A DNA stretch of 64,000 bases from an uncultured Pontibacter sp. (GTDB taxonomy: Bacteria; Bacteroidota; Bacteroidia; Cytophagales; Hymenobacteraceae). The first letter of the stretch is position 1. The number at the start of each line of letters is the position of its first letter. The notes under the pieces are model-generated. The model made no database searches and was not told where the DNA came from. It saw nothing but the letters and a program-made list of their open reading frames with translations. The translations under genes and the position numbers were made by a program. This document shows positions 33,398 to 43,209 of the stretch, piece by piece. The DNA lies in assembly GCF_947499215.1 (NCBI RefSeq), contig NZ_CANMNI010000002.1, forward strand, positions 186,001 through 250,000, written 5' to 3'.

Positions 33398-34450
33398 TCA
33401 CTGGCTAAGAATAGTTATTTTCCAGATGCCGGGTTCTGTAATCTCGTACTCTAGGAAAGACTCTATAGTTCCCACGCCCAAAGAAGCTCGCACACTGTAT
33501 CTGATACTGCCTTGAAACGGAACTTCGATATCCCTAAAACCAGTAAACATCGCTGTTTGAACCTCTGCTCCACTAGACCCGGCCAAAATAATATTTTGAG
33601 GTGAGCTAGCTCCGATGGAATTAAAAACAAACTGCACATCAGTCCGAGGGGATTCACCTACTTTCACAATTGAATACCTTGTTATATTCTGCTTGGTGAT
33701 TACTTTATAGCCTCGCGTATTTTTCTCTGGCTCCGACGGACGCATATTCTCATTGTAGTACTCGTCCATCATGCTCCCACGTTTTTTATTCTGTAAGTTT
33801 GCAAAAGAAGCATAGCCAATTGTATAGGACACGGTTGCTTGCAACTGTATGTTCTTTTCCCAGTTCTTTCTACGGATCACTTCCCTAAAGCCCTGATTAT
33901 ACCTGAGTCCTAACCCTAAGCCATTGTTCATTCGATAACCTATTCCGGTAATTAATCCAACATCCACAGGTTGCACCAAGTGCTCCATAGACTTAGAAGA
34001 GTATGAATGTGACTGCTCGCCATTCTGCTCTATCAAAAAATCATTCTTTATACTGCCACTTAAGTAAAATCCAAACTGAGGCCCAACCTCCAAAAACAAT
34101 CTACCCAATTGAAGTTGTGCTAAGATGGGCACATCCAAATAATGTATATCGGCACTCTGATTGAGCTGTAATGTATCACCTGAAAGAGATTTGTTACTAG
34201 AGTATTTGCGCTCGTAGTTATACCCCCTTGTTGTAAAATTCACTTCAGGTATTATAAAAAGATTTTCTCCAATCTCCTTATAGGCATAAAGTCCCAAGTG
34301 ATACCCCTCATTCCATGAGTATTTATAGGTAGAAGAACCAATCCCGTTGATCTTGCTATAATTGTAGCCTCCCCTAACCCCAAACAGAGTCTGAGAATGT
34401 GCCCAAGAGATGGGGTATAGAATGAGCGTAAGTAAAATTAGTAGCCTCAT
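33398..34450 (-). CDS. PorT-like outer membrane beta-barrel protein with C-terminal extension
   Basis: 350 aa from the ATG at 34450 (MRLLILLTLILY signal peptide, cleaved near AHSQ); an ATG 18 bp upstream adds a short hydrophilic leader. Residues about 20-230 match the Bacteroidota PorT/OMP_b-brl_2 barrel style, with FGVRGGYNYSKING first strand, IHYLDVPILAQLQL and GLGLGLRYNQG. The last ~120 residues form a second beta-sandwich-like part that is not a usual feature of PorT proteins and is unrecognised. Function unknown. AT-richer than neighbouring genes, which may reflect recent acquisition. Confidence 0.75.
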   Translation of the reverse strand: MRLLILLTLILYPISWAHSQTLFGVRGGYNYSKINGIGSSTYKYSWNEGYHLGLYAYKEIGENLFIIPEVNFTTRGYNYERKYSSNKSLSGDTLQLNQSADIHYLDVPILAQLQLGRLFLEVGPQFGFYLSGSIKNDFLIEQNGEQSHSYSSKSMEHLVQPVDVGLITGIGYRMNNGLGLGLRYNQGFREVIRRKNWEKNIQLQATVSYTIGYASFANLQNKKRGSMMDEYYNENMRPSEPEKNTRGYKVITKQNITRYSIVKVGESPRTDVQFVFNSIGASSPQNIILAGSSGAEVQTAMFTGFRDIEVPFQGSIRYSVRASLGVGTIESFLEYEITEPGIWKITILSQ

Positions 34451-34531
34451 ATTTGGATTTAAGCACAAGTGTATTTACACTTTTGGGTTAATTTTAGTTT
34501 TTCAGCTTTTAACAATAGCCCTCTATAATAG

Positions 34532-34566
34532 TAAAAGGTCAGATGAAAATTTCATCTGACCTTTTA
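34532..34566. terminator. Terminator hairpin after susD copy 1
   Basis: Perfect stem TAAAAGGTCAGATGAAA with its complement TTTCATCTGACCTTTTA and almost no loop. A T-rich tail follows on the minus strand. It closes the susCD copy 1 operon. Confidence 0.85.
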
Positions 34567-34584
34567 TACTTAAATCAAATTAGA

Positions 34585-36015
34585 CTAGTCTTCAGATTGG
34601 TCATCCCACCATACACCGTTGGAGTAAATCTGCACTGTCGGTACATTCTCTCCGTTCGCAGCGATTTCACTTGTTGTGTAAGCAAATCGACGTGGAGGGG
34701 CTGATATCTGATGCTCGTTGATGAATCCTGGGAATCCAGTTCTTCTCCAGTCATTGTAGGCCTCAAATGGCTGATACAACCAGAAAGCGATCCACTTCTG
34801 CAGAACGATATCCTCTACAGAAAGTGCTCCCGCTGACTGCGGCAGATCTTCATCTGTAAGATAAGTTGTGATAGCAGCGTCTGAAGCAGCAATCTGACGC
34901 TTCATAGCAGCTGAAACACCATCTTTGTAGGCAGTATAAGCAACATCAGCATTGCCTAAACGAAGGTTAGCCTCTGCCTGTATGAACTTCAACTCATCAA
35001 ATGTCATCAGTGGCATAGTTGCAGTAGCATTCAGAATAGCCGCAGAAGGACGAGAATATTTCTCACCTGCTTGGTCATTCTCCTGATTACCGTTCGGGAA
35101 GCCAGTAATTACACCTGTGCTTGGAACAGGCTTCACATAGGCCTGCAGTCTAGGGTCGCTCAAAGACGTCAGCGTGCTTACAAAGGCATCACTTACTGAG
35201 TGGTGCGCTCTGTCGTTAGACTCTTGGAACCAAGGGTGCTCACCAATAGCAGTTGCCGTGTATTTCGCGAAAGTGAAGTTATCCGCTGAGCTTGCAAAGC
35301 CATTAGCAGCAGCAGCCAAAGCTGAAGTTGCAGATCCCTGAGGATCAACTTTGCTTAGTCTGTTGTAATAACGAGCTTTCAATGACCAAGCAGCTTTTGT
35401 CCACTTTTCGGCACTGCCACCATAGATAAGATCAGTTGTACCAGGGTTTGCGCCACCTCTTGCTAGGTCTGCAATAGCTTCGTCAAGTAGGTTTTGAATA
35501 CCAGTATAGATCTGCTGCTGTGGATCAAACTTAGGCTTACGCAATTCGCTGCCCAGTCCTATCTCTGAAAATGGCACACGACCCCAAGTATCAGTTGCTA
35601 CAGACATGGTATAGGCTTTGAGTACCTTCGCTATACCAACGTGCACAAAGTTACCCTCTTCTGTACCTTTTTCTATTATAACATTCAAATCTGGAAGAAC
35701 ACCTGCATAAATGTTATTCCAAACGTTGTTCACAATAGATGATGCTTCCTGATTGGAGCGTCTGTCAGCTTCTTGTAGCTGACCATGAGCACCTGCTGTG
35801 TGTCTCACATAGATAGAAGCATACCATCCCAAATCAGTACCAGTAACCGCAGTAGGCACGTTCACCGTCACTTGTGGCATTAGCAGGTTAAGGGATACAT
35901 CCTCTGGAGAGTTCGGATTGGTGTCAATCTCATCCAGTACGTCATCACTGCAAGAGCTGAAGCCTATGGCCAAACCAGCTGCGAGCAGAAAGCTTAAGAT
36001 TCTATTATTTTTCAT
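34585..36015 (-). CDS. SusD/RagB-family outer membrane lipoprotein, copy 1
   Basis: 476 aa. Signal peptide with lipobox near residue 22 (GFSSC), then a SusD-like_2-type helical fold with DEIDTNPNSPEDVS near the N-terminus, ADRRSNQEASSIVNNVWNNIY, and the conserved C-terminal YNDWRRTGFPGF segment. It caps the SusC channel and captures the nutrient at the cell surface. It is co-transcribed with the SusC gene 18 bp upstream. Roughly two thirds of its residues look the same as in copy 2 on the other strand. Substrate unknown. Confidence 0.93.
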   Translation of the reverse strand: MKNNRILSFLLAAGLAIGFSSCSDDVLDEIDTNPNSPEDVSLNLLMPQVTVNVPTAVTGTDLGWYASIYVRHTAGAHGQLQEADRRSNQEASSIVNNVWNNIYAGVLPDLNVIIEKGTEEGNFVHVGIAKVLKAYTMSVATDTWGRVPFSEIGLGSELRKPKFDPQQQIYTGIQNLLDEAIADLARGGANPGTTDLIYGGSAEKWTKAAWSLKARYYNRLSKVDPQGSATSALAAAANGFASSADNFTFAKYTATAIGEHPWFQESNDRAHHSVSDAFVSTLTSLSDPRLQAYVKPVPSTGVITGFPNGNQENDQAGEKYSRPSAAILNATATMPLMTFDELKFIQAEANLRLGNADVAYTAYKDGVSAAMKRQIAASDAAITTYLTDEDLPQSAGALSVEDIVLQKWIAFWLYQPFEAYNDWRRTGFPGFINEHQISAPPRRFAYTTSEIAANGENVPTVQIYSNGVWWDDQSED

Positions 36016-36033
36016 TTGCTAAATCCTTTGTAA

Positions 36034-39000
36034 TTAAAAACCAATTTTCAAACCTACACCGAAGCTTCTAGCTTGTGGCAAAGACACATACTCTAAGCCT
36101 TGGAAGTTACCAGATCCACCCACACTTGTCTCAGGGTCAAAGTTAGGATAGTCAGAGATAAGGAACAGGTTACGGCCAGTCAGTACGAGTGAGGCATTGC
36201 GAACAGGAGTTTTGGACAACAGTGAGCTTGGAAGAGAATAGCTCAGAGCAACCTCTCTCAAACGTACAAATGTAGTTGAGTACACGTTTGATTCTGTAAT
36301 CGCGTCCATTCTGTTGCTCCAGAATGTCTCACCTCTTACAATTTCAATATCGTTGTCACCTTCTACTACAAGATTGCCATCAGCGTCAACATATCCTTTA
36401 GTACCTGGGTATACATAAGCAGACTCACGGTCTTCCGTCACAGCGTCCATGCCGTACAGTTTCAGAAGTCTGGTGTTACCTGCGTACATGTTACCGCCTT
36501 TTCTCCAGTCTACCTGAGCAGTCAGGTTTACACCTTTAAAAGTAAAGCCATTGGTGAAGGACATTTCGAAGTCAGGCTGTACGTTGCCAATGTTCGTTTC
36601 AGCGCCTACAAGTGGCATACCATAATAAGGGTTGTTGTTACCGTTAGCAAGTGTACGTCTGCTATCTACAACTACGTTACCATTAGCATCGCGCTGGAAA
36701 GAGGAACCAAAGATAATTGGATAAGCGGCACCAGCTTCAGCACGAATGTTTGGTGTTACGAAACCACCCAAGAAGATATTATCTACACCTTCTGCAAGTT
36801 CTAACACCTCATTCTTGTAAGAAGAGAAGTTCGTAGTCAACGTCCATTCGAAACCTTCGGTTCTAACAGGAACAACAGTAGCGATCAACTCATGGCCTCT
36901 TGTCTCCAGTTTACCAGCGTTTCTGAACTCAGAAGTAAAGCCTGCAGATGGAGCCAACGGAACTGCGAAGATCTGATCAGTGGTTGTCTGTACGTAGTAG
37001 GTATAGTCCAACGTAATACGGTTGCTCAAGAATCTTAAGTCACCACCGAATTCTACTGTTTTTGTGTTCTGTGGTCTAAGAGTTGGCGAGTTCAGCGTAT
37101 TGCTCAGTGTGCGGCCATTCAAGCCGTTGAAAGGGAACGCAATACCATCTGTCAAGTAACCAGAACCTGCTCCACCTTGTACATATACGTTTTTAGTGAT
37201 GTAGGCACTCTCAGGAGCCTGACCAACTTCTGCAAATGAAGCTCTCAGCTTACCGAAGTCCAGAATGTTGCTGTCAATTCCGAAAGCTTCAGTAAATACG
37301 AAACCAGCACCAATCGATGGGTAGAAGAAAGCGCGGTTGCCGCGAGCCAAGTTAGATACATAATCTTGACGGGCAGATGCGTTTAGGAATAAATAGTCTT
37401 TGTAACCCAATTCAAGATTAGAGTAGAAACCAACTGTTCTTCTGCTTGAAAGTGTTTCGTTGGTTGTCTGTACAGTTGTGTTGGCAATATTACGCAAACC
37501 ACCGATACCGATGCCTTGACCAACATTGTTTACAAAGCGGGAGTTGATATCATACATTTCGCTACCAAGCAACAAGTTAACATTCAGGTCCTCGGTAATA
37601 TCGCGGTTAATGTTAGCAGAGATGTTGGAGTTGATTTGGTTCTGCACGAAAGTGTAGTCGTTAATACGGCCTCCAGAAGGAGTCGCAGATCTACCACCTG
37701 TGAAACCAGATCCCAATTCATAAACTTCTTTACCATCTGTTATGAAGAAGTCATTACCTAATCTATAGCTTAATGACATCCACTCTAATGGCTTGTAAGT
37801 AAGATTCGCGCTTCCTATAAAACGGCGTGTATCCTCGTAGAACTGGTTGTTAGCCAGCGCCCAGCGCGGGTTGTCCATTGCACCACGGTAGTTGTACTGC
37901 TTGTAAGGATCATTCGGGTCAGCAAAAGGCAGTCCCCACAGGTCGAAGTTACGCGGAGCGGCGTACAGCGTGAAGAGTGGGTTAGAAAGGTTAGATCCGC
38001 CCGGCACTTTATCGATGTGTGTGTCAGAGAAGTTTGCGCTAACGCCCAAATTCACTTTTGGATTCAGTTTGAAATCACCACCTACTTTAGCGTTAAAACG
38101 CTCCATACCTGTAGTTGGGATAATACCTTCCTGATCTGTATAACCAACAGAAACAGCATAGTTTCCTAGTTCGCCGCTGTTAGCTACAGTAATGCCATTT
38201 GTCGCCGTATGACCAGTCTGGAAAAACGGCTCTACGTTGTCAAATACACGATTGCCAGACACCATGGCGCCAGTGGCATCCTGTACTTCACCTAATGAGC
38301 TGATTCTAGGACCCCAAGATAGAGAAGAGGCACGATTGTAAGCACCACCTGAACCTTGAGAGTAAGTGCTTTGCAGATCAGGAAGCACAGACACTTTATC
38401 TACTGAATAGTCTGAGCTAAATGATACTGTAGCACCTTTTTTCGCGTCGAGGCCTCTGCCTTTCTTAGTTGTGATTACAACAACACCGTTTGATGCGCGA
38501 ACACCGTACAGGGCTGCAGCGGCACCACCTTTGAGCACAGAGATTGACTCGATGTCGTTCGGGTTGATGTCAAGTGCACGTGATGAAGCATCTGTACCAC
38601 TTACACCTTGCGCGAAAGCAGCGTTACTCTCGATTGGCATACCATCCACTACATAAAGCGGCTGGTTGTTACCAGTAAATGAACGGTTACCGCGGATCGT
38701 AATGGTAGAAGAAGAACCCGGCATACCGCTTGACTGACGCACGATAACACCGGCCACTTTACCTTGGATGGCGTTCGTTACGTTAGGCTGGTTTACTCTG
38801 GTGATTTCCTCAGCTCCGATCTGCTGTATAGAGTAGCTAAGCGCTTTCTCTTCTTTCTCTATACCGAATGCAGTTACAACAACTTCGCCAAGCTGTCGAG
38901 TATCGACGCCCATCGAAACATTGATAACAGAGTTGGTGCCTACTGCACGCTCTACACTAGTATAACCCAAAAAGCGGAATACAAGTGTTGAACTGCCTTC

Positions 39001-39198
39001 TGGCACATTAATACTGTAATTGCCGTCAGCACCCGTTGCGGTACCGGCGCTGGTTCCTTTAACAAGCACTGCAACACCAGGAAGGCCTTGCCCTGTTTCC
39101 TGATCTGTCACAGTACCCGTAACCGTTCTGCTCTGTGCCACTGCTTGATTTAGCAGGGCAAATACCAGCGCAAAACTCAATAGTAGTAGTTTTTTCAT
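36034..39198 (-). CDS. SusC/RagA-family TonB-linked outer membrane transporter, copy 1
   Basis: 1054 aa, full length. Signal peptide (MKKLLLLSFALVFALLNQAVAQ), carboxypeptidase-regulatory-like domain about residues 24-105 (GTVTDQETGQGLPGVAV), TonB-box region LGEVVVTAFG near 107-116, plug domain (VAGVIVRQSSGMPGSSST, YVVDGMPIES), then a 22-strand barrel. It imports an oligomeric nutrient powered by TonB. It lies head to head with a paralogous copy across an AT-rich spacer. No glycoside hydrolase, sulfatase, peptidase or anti-sigma gene is adjacent, so the substrate cannot be guessed. Confidence 0.95.
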   Translation of the reverse strand: MKKLLLLSFALVFALLNQAVAQSRTVTGTVTDQETGQGLPGVAVLVKGTSAGTATGADGNYSINVPEGSSTLVFRFLGYTSVERAVGTNSVINVSMGVDTRQLGEVVVTAFGIEKEEKALSYSIQQIGAEEITRVNQPNVTNAIQGKVAGVIVRQSSGMPGSSSTITIRGNRSFTGNNQPLYVVDGMPIESNAAFAQGVSGTDASSRALDINPNDIESISVLKGGAAAALYGVRASNGVVVITTKKGRGLDAKKGATVSFSSDYSVDKVSVLPDLQSTYSQGSGGAYNRASSLSWGPRISSLGEVQDATGAMVSGNRVFDNVEPFFQTGHTATNGITVANSGELGNYAVSVGYTDQEGIIPTTGMERFNAKVGGDFKLNPKVNLGVSANFSDTHIDKVPGGSNLSNPLFTLYAAPRNFDLWGLPFADPNDPYKQYNYRGAMDNPRWALANNQFYEDTRRFIGSANLTYKPLEWMSLSYRLGNDFFITDGKEVYELGSGFTGGRSATPSGGRINDYTFVQNQINSNISANINRDITEDLNVNLLLGSEMYDINSRFVNNVGQGIGIGGLRNIANTTVQTTNETLSSRRTVGFYSNLELGYKDYLFLNASARQDYVSNLARGNRAFFYPSIGAGFVFTEAFGIDSNILDFGKLRASFAEVGQAPESAYITKNVYVQGGAGSGYLTDGIAFPFNGLNGRTLSNTLNSPTLRPQNTKTVEFGGDLRFLSNRITLDYTYYVQTTTDQIFAVPLAPSAGFTSEFRNAGKLETRGHELIATVVPVRTEGFEWTLTTNFSSYKNEVLELAEGVDNIFLGGFVTPNIRAEAGAAYPIIFGSSFQRDANGNVVVDSRRTLANGNNNPYYGMPLVGAETNIGNVQPDFEMSFTNGFTFKGVNLTAQVDWRKGGNMYAGNTRLLKLYGMDAVTEDRESAYVYPGTKGYVDADGNLVVEGDNDIEIVRGETFWSNRMDAITESNVYSTTFVRLREVALSYSLPSSLLSKTPVRNASLVLTGRNLFLISDYPNFDPETSVGGSGNFQGLEYVSLPQARSFGVGLKIGF

Positions 39199-40005
39199 TG
39201 GTCTGTTAATTGAGGTGGATAATAATAGTAAGATTGATTAAGGTTAAACAATAATAAAAAGACTGACTTATAGAATACTTTACTTATAGCGAACAAGAAT
39301 TCTGAACATTACTGATTAGGCTGAGTTGCTTGATGTATTTTGTAGCTTTAGGCAAACAAAAATCAAAGATTAAAGCAACCCTATACCATATACCTTGATG
39401 GTGTTGTCGTGAAGTTTTCCGCAACTGGTACCATGAAAAAATCAACTGAAACCATATTCATTTTTAAGGTGATTTAAAGCTAGGACCCCTGTTTTGAAGC
39501 CGTAAACTAAGAATAATTTTTCTAAATATAGCAAATAGAAATATATAAAATTTATTTTCCTAATAGTCTCTTTAGCAGTCATTCTATATTAAATTCATAT
39601 CAACTTCTTCCTCATTTCGCGTCCGCTAAAATGACTCTTTGCGCAGCCTCCTGCTTAACCCATTCCTACTATTACAGCTGTTCAAAGGGCATATTTACTA
39701 ACTAAGAATATAAATATATAAATAATTAAACCCTATTATAATAATATTATTTTTTAGTTAAAATGCTATTAATCAAGTGCTAAATAAAATTTATCACGTA
39801 TAATGTTATGAATCATAAATTGAACTTTAGCATTAAAAAATATATACATTAGTATATTTAATGTTTAAACACCTGTGCTTACTTGGCAGGTTGGCCAATT
39901 AATAAACAACTCTCCTTATACTGCCTCTCCCGTAAGTGCCCGACCTAGTGGCACTTTTGCCATATTGATTTTATACATTTTATGACACCAAAACTTTTTG
40001 GGAAC
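39199..40005. other. AT-rich spacer between head-to-head susC copies
   Basis: About 800 bp with no coding frame. 39510-39860 is extremely AT-rich, with long A/T runs such as TATTATAATAATATTATT near 39730-39755. A TATACC pair lies at 39381-39396. It must hold both susC promoters, but I did not find a clean TTTG-N19-TAnnTTTG match. It looks like a regulatory or recombination-prone spacer. Confidence 0.5.
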
Positions 40006-43000
40006 ATGAACAAACTACTACTAGTGAGTTTTATTCTGGTATTTGCCCTTTTTCACCAAGGCATGGCCCAGACTAGGACGGTTACGGGTACCGTGACAGA
40101 TCAGGAAACAGGGCAAGGACTGCCCGGCGTCGCAGTGCTGGTACAAGGCACCAGCATCGGCACCACCACTGGAACCAACGGCGAATACACTATCAATGTG
40201 CCAGAGGCTTCTAACACACTCACCTACCGCTTTATTGGCTATGCCACCGTTACACGCAATATCGACAACCAGACCACTATCAATGTGACAATGAATGTGG
40301 ATACACGGCAATTGGGCGAGGTTGTGGTAACGGCTTTCGGTATTGAAAGAGAGGAAAGGGCGCTCAGCTACTCGGTGCAGCAGGTAAGCGGTGAAGAAGT
40401 TAACCGGGCCAACCAGCCCAACGTAACGAACGCACTACAAGGCAAAGTGGCCGGTGTTATCGTGCGTCAGTCAAGCGGTATGCCGGGTTCCTCTTCTACC
40501 ATCACGATCCGCGGTAACCGTTCCTTTACAGGAAACAACCAGCCGCTTTATGTGGTGGACGGTATGCCAATCGAGAGCGGCAGTTTACAGGCACCCGCCA
40601 CAGGCCTGCCTGGCACAGGGGCAGTAAGTGGCGCTGATGCTTCTTCTAGGGCGCTTGACATCAACCCGAACGACATCGAGTCGATCTCCGTGCTCAAGGG
40701 CGGCGCAGCAGCGGCACTTTACGGGGTGCGGGCCGCCAACGGTGTGGTGGTGATCACTACCAAGCAAGGCAGGGGCCTAGGAGAGAAAAAGGGAGCGACA
40801 GTAACCTTCAACTCTGACTACCAAGTAGACCAGGTATCTGTTCTGCCAGACTTACAGAGCACTTACTCACAGGGTTCAGGCGGCGCCTACGATCGGGCTA
40901 CATCCCTGTCATGGGGTCCGCGTTTAAGCACTCTGGGCGACGTAACAAATGCACTTGGTGAGACAGTTCCGGGCAATAGGACATTTGACAACGTAGACCC
41001 ATTCTTCCAAACCGGCCATACGATCACAAATAACGTTTCTGTGGCTAACAGCGGAGAATTAGGCAACTATGCTATTTCTATGGGCTACACTGACCAGAAG
41101 GGCGTTGTTCCTACAACAGGCATGGACCGCTTCAATGCCAAAATAGGGGGCGAGTTCAGGCTACACCCAAAAGTGACGCTGGCAGCTTCTGCCAATTACT
41201 CTGATCTGCACGTTGATAAAGTGCCGGGCGGATCCAACCTCTCGAACCCTTTATTCACACTATACTCCGCCCCCAGAAATTTTGACCTGTGGGGACTGCC
41301 GTTCGCTGACCCGAACGATCCCTTCAGACAGATTAACTATCGGGGAGCGATTGACAACCCAAGATGGTCTCTCGCCAACAACGAGTTCTTTGAAGACACG
41401 AAACGTTTGATAGGCTCTGCCAACCTTAGTTATAAACCGCTGGACTGGATCACCTTAAACTATAGGTTAGGCAATGACTTTTTCATAACAGATGGTAAAG
41501 AGGTTTATGAATTGGGCTCTGGCTTTACAGGTGGTAGATCTGCGACTCCTTCTGGCGGTCAGATCATTGACTTTTCACTGAATCAGAATCAGGTCAACTC
41601 CAACCTTTCCGTTTATCTGAACAGGAATATCACAGAAGACATTACAGCAAACCTACTCATCGGTAATGAGATCTATGACATCAAAAGCCGTAACCTCACA
41701 AACGTAGGTAGCGGCATTACCAGGGGGGGCTTCAGAAACATAGCCGGTACCACGGTACAGACCACGTCAGAAACAATCAGCAGAAGAAGGGTGGCAGGCT
41801 TTTATGCAAATGCTGAATTTGGATACAAAGAATATTTGTTTCTGAACGCATCAGCCCGTCAGGACTATGTCTCTAACCTTGCCCGTGGCAACAGAGACTT
41901 TTTCTATCCTTCTATTGGCCTAGGCTTCTCCTTTACAGATGCTTTCGGCATAGACAATAACATCATTAGCTTCGGAAAGCTAAGGGCTTCATACGCAGAG
42001 GTTGGTCAGGCTCCTGACCAAGCGTTTATCACCAGAAACATATTCATTCTGGGTGGTGCAGGCTCCGGTTTCCTGAACGATGGTATTGCGTTCCCATTCA
42101 ATGGCGTGAGTGGCTATAGCCTTAGCAACGTACTCCGTACCGAAGAACTGCGACCTCAAAACACGAAGACGGTAGAGTTCGGCGGTGATCTGCGCTTCTT
42201 GGACAACCGAGTCAACATAGACTATACTTATTATGTGCAGACTACCGAAGATCAGATATTCAGTGTACCACTTTCTTCAGCGACAGGCTTCCAATCCGAA
42301 TTCAGGAATGCAGGTAAACTGGAGACAAAAGGTCATGAGTTGGTGGTAACCTTAGCTCCTATCAGAACTACAGACTTCCAGTGGACACTGGCAACCAACT
42401 TCTCATCTTATCGAAACCGGGTACTCGAGCTTGCTGAAGGCGTGGAGAACATTTTTCTTGGTGGCTTCGTGACGCCTAACGTAAGAGCTGAAGCCGGCGC
42501 CGCCTACCCAATCATCTTTGGTTCTTCCTTTGTGCGGGACGATGGCGGCAACGTAGTAGTGGATAGCCGGGAAACGGTTGGGGGTAACCCGAACCCTTAT
42601 TATGGCATGCCGCTGATTGGCCCTGCCGCTAATATCGGCAACGTACAACCTGACTTTGAGGTATCGTTTACCAACGGCCTGACCTTTAAAGGCATTAATC
42701 TGACTGCCCAAATTGACTGGAGAAAAGGCGGCAACATGTATGGCGGTAACACCAGATTGTTGAGGCTTTACGGCATGACTGCTGATACGGAAGACAGGGA
42801 ATCGGCTTATGTATACCCTGGTGTAAAGGGTTTCCGAGATGAAGATGGAAACGTAGTGGTAGAAGGCCCGAACGATATCTCTATAATAAGAGGCCAAACC
42901 TTCTGGAGCGACAGAATGGATGCCATTACTGAGCATAATGTTTTCTCAACCACCTTTGTACGTTTGAGAGAAGTGGCACTCAGCTTTAACGTTCCGGCGC

Positions 43001-43191
43001 CACTCCTTGAGAGAACATTTATCAGCAACGCTTCGGTAGTACTCACAGGCCGAAACCTGTTCCTAATCACCGACTACCCTAATTTCGACCCTGAGACCAG
43101 CGTGGGTGGTGCAGGTAACTTCCAAGGTATAGAGTACGTGTCTTTGCCGCAAACGCGAAGCTTTGGTGCTGGATTAAGAGTTACATTTTAA
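40006..43191 (+). CDS. SusC/RagA-family TonB-linked outer membrane transporter, copy 2
   Basis: 1061 aa from the ATG at 40006 (MNKLLLVSFILVFALFHQ), which aligns with the start of copy 1; an ATG 24 bp upstream is less likely. Same order: signal, CarboxypepD_reg-like domain, LGEVVVTAFG TonB-box region, plug, barrel. It is the paralogue of the gene at 36034-39198. A ~100-bp stretch (41461-41560) is about 91% identical in DNA to its counterpart near 37670-37770. The chief difference is a longer plug loop, LQAPATGLPGTGAVSGAD, where copy 1 has a shorter AFAQGVSGTD loop. Confidence 0.95.
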   Translation: MNKLLLVSFILVFALFHQGMAQTRTVTGTVTDQETGQGLPGVAVLVQGTSIGTTTGTNGEYTINVPEASNTLTYRFIGYATVTRNIDNQTTINVTMNVDTRQLGEVVVTAFGIEREERALSYSVQQVSGEEVNRANQPNVTNALQGKVAGVIVRQSSGMPGSSSTITIRGNRSFTGNNQPLYVVDGMPIESGSLQAPATGLPGTGAVSGADASSRALDINPNDIESISVLKGGAAAALYGVRAANGVVVITTKQGRGLGEKKGATVTFNSDYQVDQVSVLPDLQSTYSQGSGGAYDRATSLSWGPRLSTLGDVTNALGETVPGNRTFDNVDPFFQTGHTITNNVSVANSGELGNYAISMGYTDQKGVVPTTGMDRFNAKIGGEFRLHPKVTLAASANYSDLHVDKVPGGSNLSNPLFTLYSAPRNFDLWGLPFADPNDPFRQINYRGAIDNPRWSLANNEFFEDTKRLIGSANLSYKPLDWITLNYRLGNDFFITDGKEVYELGSGFTGGRSATPSGGQIIDFSLNQNQVNSNLSVYLNRNITEDITANLLIGNEIYDIKSRNLTNVGSGITRGGFRNIAGTTVQTTSETISRRRVAGFYANAEFGYKEYLFLNASARQDYVSNLARGNRDFFYPSIGLGFSFTDAFGIDNNIISFGKLRASYAEVGQAPDQAFITRNIFILGGAGSGFLNDGIAFPFNGVSGYSLSNVLRTEELRPQNTKTVEFGGDLRFLDNRVNIDYTYYVQTTEDQIFSVPLSSATGFQSEFRNAGKLETKGHELVVTLAPIRTTDFQWTLATNFSSYRNRVLELAEGVENIFLGGFVTPNVRAEAGAAYPIIFGSSFVRDDGGNVVVDSRETVGGNPNPYYGMPLIGPAANIGNVQPDFEVSFTNGLTFKGINLTAQIDWRKGGNMYGGNTRLLRLYGMTADTEDRESAYVYPGVKGFRDEDGNVVVEGPNDISIIRGQTFWSDRMDAITEHNVFSTTFVRLREVALSFNVPAPLLERTFISNASVVLTGRNLFLITDYPNFDPETSVGGAGNFQGIEYVSLPQTRSFGAGLRVTF

Positions 43192-43209
43192 TTGAAAAGG
43201 ACAAATATT

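Noticed and set aside
39199..40005. Invertible promoter flanked by inverted repeats
   Set aside because: I found no clear inverted repeats near the promoter region and no invertase gene in the window.
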